From Epithemia pelagica (lineage: Eukaryota; Bacillariophyta; Bacillariophyceae; Surirellales; Surirellaceae): 64,000 nucleotides of DNA. The notes beneath the pieces were generated by a model that saw only the letters and a program-made list of their open reading frames with translations, did not search any database and was not told the origin of the DNA. Position 1 is the first letter of the stretch; every line of letters begins with the position of its first letter. Positions 7,687-18,242 of the stretch are shown one piece after another. The stretch is from assembly GCA_946965045.2 (NCBI GenBank), contig OX337238.1, forward strand, positions 2,666,001 through 2,730,000. The letters are read 5' to 3'. The position numbers were made by a program, and so were the translations under genes.

Positions 7687-9960
7687 GCCCATTTGCAAAA
7701 CATGTTTTTGGACGGCCACAAGGATGTGTATCCGGCCACTCTGGCGGATGCAAGGGCAATTCTTGATAACCGCATGACAGGTAAACAGAAGCAACCGAAC
7801 CAAAACCAACAGACCCCGACTGAGAATGCCACTGGCATGGCATACCATACACAAGAGTTGGACAACAGCAATGAAAGCCAAGCGGCGTCCACATTGACTG
7901 GTAACAGCCACATGACAACAAACTCACGACAAACTCAGAGTCGCAATGGGAGTGGCAACAATAGCCGAGGAAGAGAACAAGCGAGCACAGGCAGCGGACA
8001 ATCACGAGGCCATGAATCAAATCAAACACAAACCAACAATAATGGTGAATGGAATGAGACCAATGAATCAACTGGCCTTCAGGATACGCATCGTGACTCA
8101 CTTCAATATTCGTTTTCTGCTTCTTCTTCACAGGCTAGCATATCCCCAGAATGGCTACTCCTCGACAACCAATCGACTGTAGACATTATCCGAGACTCCA
8201 CCCTCCTCAAGAACATTCACACAGCCGAGCGACCAATCATGATCCAAAGTCACGCTGGGCGGCGTCAGATCTCCAAACAAGGCCTACTCCCCGGATATGG
8301 CATCGTCTGGCATGACCCGGAAGGGCCGGCCAACATCATATCACTCAACAACGCACGCACAAGGTTCTCAATCAAGTATGACAGCGAGAACGGTAACACA
8401 TTCAATCTCTTCGACCGATCTTCTGGGCGACTCAAACACCAATTCCTGCCAAGTCAAGACGGTTTGTTCTATATGGATACGTCAAGAATGCAGAGTAGTT
8501 TCATCACTACGGTTAATGATAATGAATCTGCTTATTCTCAAGACGAAGTCTATAGAGCTAAACTGGCCCGATCATTAATGGCCAAGATAGGTCGTCCATC
8601 CACACGTGATTTCGTACACATCATACGAAACAATCTGTTGCCGAACACAACGATCACTGTGGACGACGTCAAGAGGGCCGAGAAAATATACGGGCCAGAC
8701 CTTGGAAGTCTCAAGGGCAAGACGACTCGTCGTAAATCGCCTGTGGTTGACTCGTCACAGACCGTACCACCACGGATCAAAGAAGAACACAAGGATGTGA
8801 CACTCACTGTTGATATTCTCCACGTCAACAACATTCCTTTCCTCGCAACGACGTCAAGGAAGTTGCATTTTGGGACCATGAAAGCAATGGCCAATACCAC
8901 TGACGATGATGTCATGAACTCGTTGCGCAAAGTGGTTGCGATCTACCGCAGAGGTGGTATGCGCCCGCGGATGTTACTCGCTGATGGAGCCTTCTGTTCC
9001 GAAAAGATGAAGACAGAGTTGCAATTGATCGGTGTATTGTTAAATCCTACCGCAAGAGATGAACATGTGGGAGACATTGAAAGGTACATACGTACAGTAA
9101 AAGAAAGAATGAGATGTGTTTATAACACCCTACCATTCAAAGAAATCCCGAAGGTCATGATCATTGAGATGGCCAAATTCGCTACATTCTGGCTAAATAG
9201 TTTCCCTCATCGGTTGGGGATTTCACAATCAGAAAGCCCACGACTGCTCGTCACGGGAGAACAGGTGGACTTCAACAAGCACTGTCGCTTCGAATTTGGA
9301 CAGTACGTCCAATGTCATGAAGAACATGACAACTCGATGGCGACCAGGACCATAGGTGCTCTAGCATTGAGGCCTACTGGGAATCGTCAGGGTAGCTATT
9401 ATTTTTTGAGTCTTGTCAGCGGGCGAGTCATAACACGGAATCACGCCACAGCCCTACCGATGCCCCAAGAAGTGATCCAACGTGTGCACCAATTGGCTAG
9501 AGCCCAAAATATGCAACCAGGGTTAGCTTTCGGTAATAGAGATAGTCGGATTTTGTGGATGGATCAAGACAACGACCTTTACAACGAAGAAGACGATGAA
9601 TCCTACATCAATGAAGAGGATGAGGACATCGAGCTACGCTATGATGATGAGATGATCGAAGATGAGCTGGTGGATGCCGTCAACAACCCCGAGTATGTTG
9701 ATCCTGAAGAAGATGACGGCGAACCTGCAATCAACCCGATGATTGGTCCCGATGATCAACACATGGAAATGCAAGGAGTGGGTGACCCACTAGCCGCAGA
9801 ACTTGACGACCTAAACGGTCCGGAAATTGAAGGAGTGGAGGCAGATGGAGAACTGCCAATCCATCCTATAGCAGAAGATGATGTTGGTGCAGTCCCGGAG
9901 GAGGCAGTGATGGATGTGGAGGAGGATGTAGAGGAGAATGGGGGGGGGGGGGGGAGCTAG
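7687..9960 (+). pseudogene. pol: Pol part 1 of outer element: end of Gag, protease, integrase
   Basis: Same frame as Gag after the TAG. A Gln/Asn/Ser-rich linker is followed by a protease-like site LLLDNQSTVDI (Asp codon at 8164; DNQS instead of the usual D-S/T-G), then an integrase core with Asp at 8812 (TVDIL), Asp at 8983 (LADGAF) and Glu at 9079 (GDIERYIRTVKER), giving the DDE triad. An acidic tail follows (about 9590-9930). The frame ends just after a run of 15 G (9940-9954), beyond which Pol resumes in another frame. The run is a likely site of slippage, sequencing error or inactivating indel. Confidence 0.85.
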
Positions 9961-9974
9961 CCGGTGGAGAGGAT

Positions 9975-10635
9975 ATGGAAGAGGGACAAGAGATTGACGC
10001 TAATGAAGGTACCGACGATAACAGCGAGGCTGATCCGGTACTACAACAACAACAACAACAACAACACAGGTACAATCTACGGCCAAATCGTGAAAGGAGC
10101 TATGCGCACCGATACGGGCACTCGTTTGCCTGCATCGATACTCTAAAAGGAGGGCGCTATGATGGAATCCTTCGAGATGGAGTGTTGTTTCTTGTAGCGA
10201 GTGAGGTAAATCAAGCCACACCGCAGATGCCTATGAAGAAGGGCATCAAACTGTTTGGAAACAAGGGAGTGGCCGCCGTGAAGGTGGAAATCCAACAATT
10301 GCATGATCGAGGAGTATTGAGGGCAGTACACAAAACTGACCTCAGCTGGAATGAGGTGCAACAAGCACTAGGCTACCTAATGTTTTTGAAACGAAAACGG
10401 TGTGGCAAGATAAAAGGACAAGGCTGTGCCGACGGACGCAAACAACGCGCGTACATAGACAAGGAAGATTCAGCTTCTCCTACCGTGGCCACCGATTCGG
10501 TATTCATCACTGCCGTCATTGATGCCCTGGAACGACGTGTGGTTGCGGTGGCAGACATCCCAGGTGCGTTTATGCACTCGGACATGGATCCTGGCGTGTA
10601 TATGCGGCTTACTGGACTAATGGCTGAGCTACTCC
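9975..10635 (+). pseudogene. pol: Pol part 2 of outer element: start of reverse transcriptase
   Basis: Begins after the poly-G frame change. A poly-Gln run (CAA repeat near 10042) is followed by a YNLRPNRERSY segment and the reverse-transcriptase N-terminus (YLMFLKRKRCGKIKGQGCADG, VADIPGAFMHSD with the first catalytic Asp at 10554, and YMRLTG). The frame is cut at 10635 by the inner element. Removing the inner element plus one copy of its target duplication restores the frame into 19025, so this gene was whole here before the nested insertion. Confidence 0.88.
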
Positions 10636-11418
10636 TGTTAGAATTCTCACCGTCTATGGTGGTTAGATTCTACATCTCATCGATTCCCCATGTCACATAG
10701 CCTCGTGCTATCGCATCATGCCATCTAGCTTCGAGCTATGTTCCCTAGCTTCGCGCTATATCGACCTATATTTCTTCGCAAATCATGAAAAGTGAGAATA
10801 GATTGACGAACTCACTCTCAAGACTAAACTGGGTCGTGCGGTATTACAACGGATGTAAATTTGGCCGTTGCTCGGACATTATACTAACGCCTTAAGCGTA
10901 CGCGCCCGAAATCATCGAGCGCGCCCAAGCGACATCCGAGCGCTGTCGGCATCTATCCGACCCAACGGTCTAAGTATCCCAAGCACGACACACGATCACG
11001 CGAGACCATATTTCCATTCCCACAATCTCCAAATTGTCAACAAGCTGCGCGCCATGAAAACAACTATGCCAACCCAAAGCAAGAGCTGTTGACCCTGTAT
11101 ATGTTATCCGTCCACATATACATGTCATATACATCACATGAATCGACTCCAACTATTCCAAACCTGTTGCCGCCAAGAACCTATGACACATGACCCTTGA
11201 CAGGACCGAACATTTCACGTAGACCTATCGTAGTAATCAACACACAATCTAACAATATCACCATTTATCACATCTTCTTTTGTGTCCCGACTATCCTTCT
11301 GATAGACTTCGACTTGCTTGCTTCTCTGACCCTGAGAAGCTTGTATCGGTTGGTGACCTACCTGATTGTCTGCTCTACCGAGCATCAATGTCCCTACGAT
11401 TCAGAAAGAATTGTAACA
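10636..11418 (+). repeat. 5' LTR of inner element
   Basis: 783 bp, TG...CA, with inverted TGTTA/TAACA ends. Three short hairpins of the form TAGC-loop-GCTA lie in a row at 10697-10711, 10726-10738 and 10746-10758, two with a TTCG loop. The bases after the LTR do not begin with TGG. Confidence 0.95.
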
Positions 11419-11454
11419 GATTAACAGTCTCAAAGCTTATTTCCTTGTGGTTTC

Positions 11455-12234
11455 ATGGATACTTATGAGCTTATCACTCCTGTACGACAGATCTATCGAG
11501 CCAAACTGCATCCCGGGCAGCCCGATACCCTGGTGCAGCAGGAACTGGTGCCGACGCCGAAGGCAGCCAACACATCGGTCAACATCTCCGTCGACAGTTC
11601 CAACAGCAACCCATTCGAGACTCCAACCCAGCCTCACGCTCCGATCCCTGCGCCGTTGCTTCGGCCCCCGAGTCCGCCTCGTCGGCTCGTCCCTTCTCGA
11701 TCCCGTCGTACCACCCGGTTGATTGCTGATCATATCAAGTACTTCCGTCAACCAACTTGTTCGACCTTCGATCCCGAGATCATCCGTGGGGAGACCCAGA
11801 TCGAACGCCAGTTCCAATCGGTGACCCACATCGTCGACCAAGAAGACATTGACCGTCTGAACGACCAACTTCATCGTTCTCCGAGGCGTCGCCTCATCTT
11901 GGCCGCCCTCTCGGGCAACCCCATCCGTACTGTCCACCTCCGCTTCCTAACCTTCGAGCGCCCAACTGGATACTACAATACCATCTACGTCGTGAACGCG
12001 ACGACTTGCCCTCTGCCTCCTAACGTTGTACGCCTAGATAACTACGTTGCCTACATCCACGAGGTCCATACCATCGAGGACCATCGTGCAACTATCTACC
12101 CTTTGCGTACCGAGGTCGAGAACCACCTGGCTGAAGGTGATACCCCTTCTTCTGTTGCTTGTGCTGCCCCATCTGAGCCTGGAAACGACTCTGATTATTC
12201 GGAAGAGGGTGGGGATTCGGAGACCGAAGCTTAA
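11455..12234 (+). CDS. Extra (pre-Gag) ORF of inner element, function unknown
   Basis: 259 residues between the 5' LTR and Gag. The first 100 residues are rich in Pro, Ser and Arg (PPSPPRRLVPSRSRR). The middle (about 110-215) looks folded, and the C-terminus is acidic (EEGGDSETEA). I recognise no family. It shows no clear similarity to the pre-Gag ORF of the outer element. In an otherwise intact element the open frame suggests it is used. Confidence 0.6.
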   Translation: MDTYELITPVRQIYRAKLHPGQPDTLVQQELVPTPKAANTSVNISVDSSNSNPFETPTQPHAPIPAPLLRPPSPPRRLVPSRSRRTTRLIADHIKYFRQPTCSTFDPEIIRGETQIERQFQSVTHIVDQEDIDRLNDQLHRSPRRRLILAALSGNPIRTVHLRFLTFERPTGYYNTIYVVNATTCPLPPNVVRLDNYVAYIHEVHTIEDHRATIYPLRTEVENHLAEGDTPSSVACAAPSEPGNDSDYSEEGGDSETEA

Positions 12235-12554
12235 TTACTCATAGTTAACTCCCGTCCTCTCAAAACCTTTCCAAGACTTAAACTCAACGCACATCCGGGT
12301 ACCCTTGGTCGCACAACACGCCACACATTCCCGTCAAATCGCAAAAATTCGGCGAAAATTTGTTGAAACTCGGCGAAAATTTGTCGGAATCAACGGAAAT
12401 TTCCAGGAGTCGCACATCACAACACACATCCGGGTATCACATACGTGGTACATACGTGGCACACGTGGTACATCCGGGTTCACATCACATCACACATTAA
12501 ATAAACCACATCACACCGCACATTAAATAAACATCGAACCAACCAAATAACACC
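12235..12554 (+). promoter_or_regulatory. Repeat-rich spacer between the two ORFs of the inner element
   Basis: About 320 bp without coding capacity. It is built of short recurring motifs: ACATCCGGG about four times, TCGGCGAAAATTTGT twice, ACATACGTGG-like twice, ACATTAAATAAAC twice. It sits just before the Gag-Pol ATG and could be a translation-control or internal promoter region; no direct evidence. Confidence 0.45.
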
Positions 12555-15500
12555 ATGGATCCTCAATCACCCAAGACACCTACGACTCCTAAGGGAGAAG
12601 ATAACCAAGACAATGTCTCGAACACAGACCTATTCGACCACATCATATTTACTGTCTGCCAATTCTTTACCAAAGAAAGGGCCGACTACTTAATGAAGTG
12701 GATGAAATACCATGGTTTTGAGAACATTACCCATGTTATCTCGTATATGCAAACTAATACCGAGGAATCCATGAAGGAACTGACACAATACAAGGTCAAC
12801 AAACAGACACATGATCTACAAGGCCCCACAAGACAGCAGATCAAGCTCTTGGCTTATTGGGCCATATACAAGACCAATGAAATTCAAGACGAGCTATCCA
12901 ATAGCGACTGGATGAACCTAACAAGGAAAGAGTTCAACACTTGGAGGATCAACACAGATTTCTCTAAGGGACCACCTAGCCAAGTTCCAGTCTCGCCAAT
13001 GAAGTCACCGTCATCTGTGAAATCTGTCAGCACAGTTACTGCCGCATCCCAATCTCAACAAGACCTTACAGCATTCAGAAAGGGAACTAAGCGCGACGCA
13101 ACTGCATATGAGGTATTCAAGGATGAACGATACTACGATTCATTCTGGCGTGTATTCAAGACTACAGCTAAGGCTCAAGGCCTATCCAACGTTCTGAATT
13201 TCAAATACACACCACCCCATGATGATGAGTATGCCGAAGAACTTTTTCAAGAGCAACAAGTATTTCTTTACTCCGTTCTTGTCCGTATCATTCAGACTGA
13301 CCAAGGTCGAGCCTATGTACGTGAACATGAACATGATGAAGATGCGCGTGCCGTATTGCAGAAGTTACACTCTTTGCATACCGAATCCGACCTAGCAAAG
13401 CGAGAAGTCCTCCGTTTAACCAACTACATTTCCAATCTACGTCTTGACGACACATGGCGCGGAACAACACGTCAATTTCTTCTACACTTTCAAGAGCAGC
13501 TACGTTTGCTAGACAATCTAGTGACATTGTCTGATCGCATCCCTGATCATACCAGGATGACCTTCCTCATGCAAGCTGTAGAAAAGGTACCTGATCTCCG
13601 CCGAGTCAAGATCTTGGATAATGTGGTGAACACCAAATCCGGTGCAAAATCCCTTTGCTATCAATCATACTTCCGTCTCCTTCTAGACGCAGCTTATGAC
13701 CATGATCAAGCAACCCAGTCATCTGTTCATAGTCGCCGTCGACATGTCAAACAACATGAATCACTATATGGCCAAGATACAGATGCTGACATAACCTCAC
13801 AAGATGATATGGAGTATCATGTCCACAACACCACAGCGACATCTGAATCTCCATCCTCTTCGTCCAAGGTTAGTCTACCGCGTGACCTATGGTTCAAACT
13901 TTCTGAAGAAGATTGCAAGTTGATCATTGAGTATAACAAGATGATTCAAGCACCTTCATCAACAACACCGAGGAAAGTGCAAACACATGCCCTCGACATT
14001 GATCCGGAACCTGATCCTGACCCCAACCAAGTTGCATCTGATGACGACTCACCTGGTGTAGTCCCTGAGCATCCAGATGATTCAGATCCGGTTACACAAT
14101 TTATCAACCAAGCCATGACGACTGATATCAATCACCCGGCAACTGACCTGACTAGTGTTCTTTCTAACGCCAAGTCCAAGACGAGCAAGAAGGTTACTTT
14201 CAAAGCCAACATGCATAAACAAGCAGGACATGTTCCACGCTATTTGTTTTCCAGGAAATCTACTTTACCAGGAAATCAATTGATTGACCGTGGTGCTAAT
14301 GGAGGACTTGCTGGTTCTGACATGCGCATCCTTTCTAAGACTGGCCGCCATATCACTATTGTGGGTATTGATAACCATGAACTTACTGGACTTCCTGTTG
14401 TCACATGTGCCGCAAAGTTTGAGACCAATGATGGACCTATTGTCGGCATCTTCAATGAATATGCTTATTATGGAAAGGGCTTATCTATCCATGCTCCTGG
14501 TCAATTTGAGCATTTCGGACTTGCTGTTGATGAACGATCTGTTAAAGTTGATGGTAAACAACGCATCACTACACTTGATGGTCGTGCTATACCCCTTCAC
14601 ATCAAGGATGGGTTAGCCTACATCCACTCCTTGGGTATCCCCAGCGACAATGACATGGATACCTTACCTCAGATTATCTTCACGTCACCCGACACATGGG
14701 ATCCTGGTGTTCTGGACCATTCGTATTCTCCTACACCCTCTGACAATGATGCTGATTGGAAACACGTAAAGACTGATGGTAGTATGTCGAACCATCCATA
14801 TGACAACTATGGGGAGTACACTGATCGTGTTGTTTGTAACCTCAATCTCCTTTTGGATCTCCCATACGATCATGGACCTGACGACGCACCCTTCTTTTCT
14901 ATCTATGCTGACGCAGAAGGTAATGATCCTACACTTCATGCCTCTGTCCACCGTCGTTACCAGGAAGCGTATGACTGGAAGAAGTTCCGTCCATTCTTTG
15001 GTTGGCAATCTGAAGACGTTATTGCCGATACGTTCAAGCACACTACACGTAATGGTAGCATTACTTTTGACCACGACACCCTCAAGAAACATTTCAAGGC
15101 CCGCAATCCGGTCCTGAATATACCTCGACGCCATGAACCCGTTGCTACTGACTCGGTTTTCTCCGACACTCCTGCTGTTGACCATGGCGGTAAAGTCGCA
15201 CAAATCTTTGTTGGTCGAGATACTCTGGTTACTGATATCTATGGGATCAAGTCAACCAAACAGTTTGTCAATACTCTTCAGGACAACATCCGTTTTCGTG
15301 GTGCCATGGAGACTCTTATCAGTGATGGTGGTTCATCTCTCATCTCTCAAAAGGTCAAAGACATTCTTCGCACTTTGCTTATTGGGGAGTATCGATCCGA
15401 ACCTTATCATCAACACCAGAATAAGGCTGAAAACCGTTACCAGACCGTTAAACGTATGACCAACGCTCTCATGAATGCCACTGGTTGCCCTGCCAACACC

Positions 15501-18242
15501 TGGCTTCTTTGCCTTGAGTATGTCTGTGACTTATTGAACCATACGTCATCACCCACCCATTCCGGTCGCACTCCTCTTGAGGCTCTCTCCGGACGCCCAC
15601 CCGACATTACTCATCTCTTGTTCTTTCCTTTCTGGGATGAGGTTTACTACCGTGTCGACCCCGCTGAACCCAATTCTGGTTCATATCCATCTTCTTCTGA
15701 TGAGAAACTTGGCCACTGGGTTGGTTTTGCTCACAACGTTGGTGATTCTTTTACTTGGAAGATTCTCACCCAGGATAACCAGATCATCTACCGTTCTGCC
15801 GTTCGCCGTGTTGAATCCACTACACCTAACCTACGTGTGGATCGACCTTCAGGGGAGGATTCGTCTGAGAAGGATGACAATGATAAGCAAGCTGACACTG
15901 TCTTCATTCGCAGTGATAGTGAAGATCCATCCAAACCAATGCCCACGATCGATTTTGACGACATGATAGGACGCACATTCCTATGCGACACAGAAGAAAA
16001 TGGGGAGCGACACCGTGCACGTGTCATCAAACGAGTCATTGATCTTAATGAAGAAGCAACGAAACAGGAAGAACGTGTCAAGTACATCTACCGAAAGACA
16101 AATTCTGATGTTGATGAGATGATATCCTATAATCAACTCATGGAGTATATCGAACGAGATAACCAAGCTCAAACCTCTGGAGATAATCTTTTCAGGTTCA
16201 GGGACGTCATTGCCCATCAAGGCCCACTGAACACAACTGATCCAGATTACAAGGGGAGCAAATATAATTTGCTTGTTGATTGGGAAACTGGGGAGACTAC
16301 CTATGAACCTTTATCACTCATCGCCAATGATGATCCGATCACTGTAGCAATTTATGGAAAGAAACATGGTTTACTCAACGAACCTGGATGGAAGCATTTG
16401 AAACGTTATGTCAAAACAAGCAAACGTCTCATTCGAGCAGCCAAACAGTCAAGGATTAAACAAGTTCACCATTCCGTCAAGTATAAGTTTGGATTCCAAG
16501 TACCACGCAATTATGAGGAAGCTGTCGCTCTTGATAAACAACATGGCAACACAAAGTGGCAGGATGCAACAGAATTAGAATTGTCACAGATCCAGTCCTA
16601 CAAGACATTCAAGGATTTTGGGAAAGCCATCTTCATTAAAGGGAAAGTATCCAATGCACCTGAAGGATATCATAAGATACGTGTACATCTTGTCTTTGAC
16701 GTAAAACATGATGGACGACATAAAGCAAGACTTGTCGCAGATGGACATCTCACAAAAGAACCTGTTGAGACAATCTATTCAGGTGTTGTTTCCATTCGCA
16801 ACCTCCGCATTGCCTTATTCCTGGGTACTTTGAATGACTTGGAAATATGGGGAGCAGATATTGGAAATGCATATCTGGAAGCCTTGACAGGGGAGAAAAT
16901 TTTCATTGTCGCAGGACCTGAATTCAAGGAATTAGAAGGTCACATCCTGATTATATACAAGGCACTTTATGGATTGAAGTCATCAGGCGCACGCTGGCAT
17001 GATGTCTTATTCGATGTTTTGACAGACATGGGATTTTCACCAAGCAAAGCAGATCCGGATATCTGGATGAGGAAAGCACCTGGAGAAGACTGTTACAAAT
17101 ACATTGCCGTATACGTTGATGACTTAGCCATTATTTCTACTGATCCTGGGAATATCTGCAAGATCCTGAAGGAGAAATACAACTTCAAACTCAAAGGAGA
17201 TGGACCTATTGATTTCCACTTGGGATGTTGTTACACCAAGGATTCTGATGGAACATTAGTAGCAGATCCAAGACGCTACATTGGTAAGATGATGGACACT
17301 TTCGAACGAATCTTCAAGGAGAAACCCAAGAAAGCCAAAACACCTCTTATTGGTGGAGACCATCCTGAATTGGATGATTCTGAGCTCCTTGATGAAGAAG
17401 GTACAAGCCATTTCCAAACTCTGATTGGACAACTCCAATGGGTGATCACTATTGGTCGTTTCGACGTCTTCACCGCTACAATGACGCTATCACGCTTTCG
17501 TGCTGCTCCGAGGAAAGGACATCTTGATAGAGCCAAGCGTATCTATGGATACCTTGCACATCTACCAGAAGGCGCAATCAGATTTAGGATTGGAGAGCCT
17601 GATTATTCAAGTCTTCCTACCCAAGAATTTGATTGGACTCGCACTGTCTATTCGAATGCAAGTGAACGTATTCCTGAAGACTGCCCAACACCTCTTGGCC
17701 GCTATGTTACCACAACTCATTATGTTGATGCCAATCTCATGCATGACATAGTCACTGGTAAATCCGTCACTGCTGTTCTACATTTGTTGAACGGAACACC
17801 TATTGACTGGTACAGCAAGAGACAGAGCACGGTGGAAACTGCTACCTATGGATCCGAGTTTGTGGCTGCAAGGACAGCAATAGATCAGATTACAGAATTA
17901 CGACATTCTCTCCGCTACCTTGGAGTACCTATCCGAGAGCGAAGTTACATGTACGGAGATAACAGATCTGTTGTGCTCAATGCAACCGTTCCTCATTCCA
18001 TACTATCCAAGAGACACCATCTTCTGTCATACCACCGAGTTCGTGAAGCCATCGCAGCAAAGTATGTTGCATTCTACTGGAAAGATGGAAAGACCAACCC
18101 TGCCGATATCCTTAGCAAACATTGGGATATTGTATCTATTTGGCCCATGCTCAAGCCATTGTTGTTTTGGAAAGGAGAAGTTCAAGACCTCAACAAATCC
18201 AATGATGACAAGGCTGAAACGACGAGTTGTGGGGAGTGTTAG
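12555..18242 (+). CDS. gag-pol: Gag-Pol polyprotein of inner Copia element (1895 residues, intact)
   Basis: One open frame. Gag spans roughly residues 1-540. The protease site is DRGANGG with the Asp at residue 578 (D-R-G in place of D-S/T-G). Integrase core: D894 (VTDIYG), D924 (LISDGG), E959 (HQNKAENRYQTVKR). Reverse transcriptase: D1435 in ADIGNAYLEA and YVDD at 1520-1523. RNase H: D1725 (HYVDAN), E1768 (YGSEFVA), D1802 (YGDNRS). The integrase-then-reverse-transcriptase order is that of Copia. The stop codon lies six bases inside the 3' LTR. A purine tract, GTGGGGAG, precedes that LTR at 18229-18236. Nothing is missing for autonomous movement. Confidence 0.95.
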   Translation: MDPQSPKTPTTPKGEDNQDNVSNTDLFDHIIFTVCQFFTKERADYLMKWMKYHGFENITHVISYMQTNTEESMKELTQYKVNKQTHDLQGPTRQQIKLLAYWAIYKTNEIQDELSNSDWMNLTRKEFNTWRINTDFSKGPPSQVPVSPMKSPSSVKSVSTVTAASQSQQDLTAFRKGTKRDATAYEVFKDERYYDSFWRVFKTTAKAQGLSNVLNFKYTPPHDDEYAEELFQEQQVFLYSVLVRIIQTDQGRAYVREHEHDEDARAVLQKLHSLHTESDLAKREVLRLTNYISNLRLDDTWRGTTRQFLLHFQEQLRLLDNLVTLSDRIPDHTRMTFLMQAVEKVPDLRRVKILDNVVNTKSGAKSLCYQSYFRLLLDAAYDHDQATQSSVHSRRRHVKQHESLYGQDTDADITSQDDMEYHVHNTTATSESPSSSSKVSLPRDLWFKLSEEDCKLIIEYNKMIQAPSSTTPRKVQTHALDIDPEPDPDPNQVASDDDSPGVVPEHPDDSDPVTQFINQAMTTDINHPATDLTSVLSNAKSKTSKKVTFKANMHKQAGHVPRYLFSRKSTLPGNQLIDRGANGGLAGSDMRILSKTGRHITIVGIDNHELTGLPVVTCAAKFETNDGPIVGIFNEYAYYGKGLSIHAPGQFEHFGLAVDERSVKVDGKQRITTLDGRAIPLHIKDGLAYIHSLGIPSDNDMDTLPQIIFTSPDTWDPGVLDHSYSPTPSDNDADWKHVKTDGSMSNHPYDNYGEYTDRVVCNLNLLLDLPYDHGPDDAPFFSIYADAEGNDPTLHASVHRRYQEAYDWKKFRPFFGWQSEDVIADTFKHTTRNGSITFDHDTLKKHFKARNPVLNIPRRHEPVATDSVFSDTPAVDHGGKVAQIFVGRDTLVTDIYGIKSTKQFVNTLQDNIRFRGAMETLISDGGSSLISQKVKDILRTLLIGEYRSEPYHQHQNKAENRYQTVKRMTNALMNATGCPANTWLLCLEYVCDLLNHTSSPTHSGRTPLEALSGRPPDITHLLFFPFWDEVYYRVDPAEPNSGSYPSSSDEKLGHWVGFAHNVGDSFTWKILTQDNQIIYRSAVRRVESTTPNLRVDRPSGEDSSEKDDNDKQADTVFIRSDSEDPSKPMPTIDFDDMIGRTFLCDTEENGERHRARVIKRVIDLNEEATKQEERVKYIYRKTNSDVDEMISYNQLMEYIERDNQAQTSGDNLFRFRDVIAHQGPLNTTDPDYKGSKYNLLVDWETGETTYEPLSLIANDDPITVAIYGKKHGLLNEPGWKHLKRYVKTSKRLIRAAKQSRIKQVHHSVKYKFGFQVPRNYEEAVALDKQHGNTKWQDATELELSQIQSYKTFKDFGKAIFIKGKVSNAPEGYHKIRVHLVFDVKHDGRHKARLVADGHLTKEPVETIYSGVVSIRNLRIALFLGTLNDLEIWGADIGNAYLEALTGEKIFIVAGPEFKELEGHILIIYKALYGLKSSGARWHDVLFDVLTDMGFSPSKADPDIWMRKAPGEDCYKYIAVYVDDLAIISTDPGNICKILKEKYNFKLKGDGPIDFHLGCCYTKDSDGTLVADPRRYIGKMMDTFERIFKEKPKKAKTPLIGGDHPELDDSELLDEEGTSHFQTLIGQLQWVITIGRFDVFTATMTLSRFRAAPRKGHLDRAKRIYGYLAHLPEGAIRFRIGEPDYSSLPTQEFDWTRTVYSNASERIPEDCPTPLGRYVTTTHYVDANLMHDIVTGKSVTAVLHLLNGTPIDWYSKRQSTVETATYGSEFVAARTAIDQITELRHSLRYLGVPIRERSYMYGDNRSVVLNATVPHSILSKRHHLLSYHRVREAIAAKYVAFYWKDGKTNPADILSKHWDIVSIWPMLKPLLFWKGEVQDLNKSNDDKAETTSCGEC

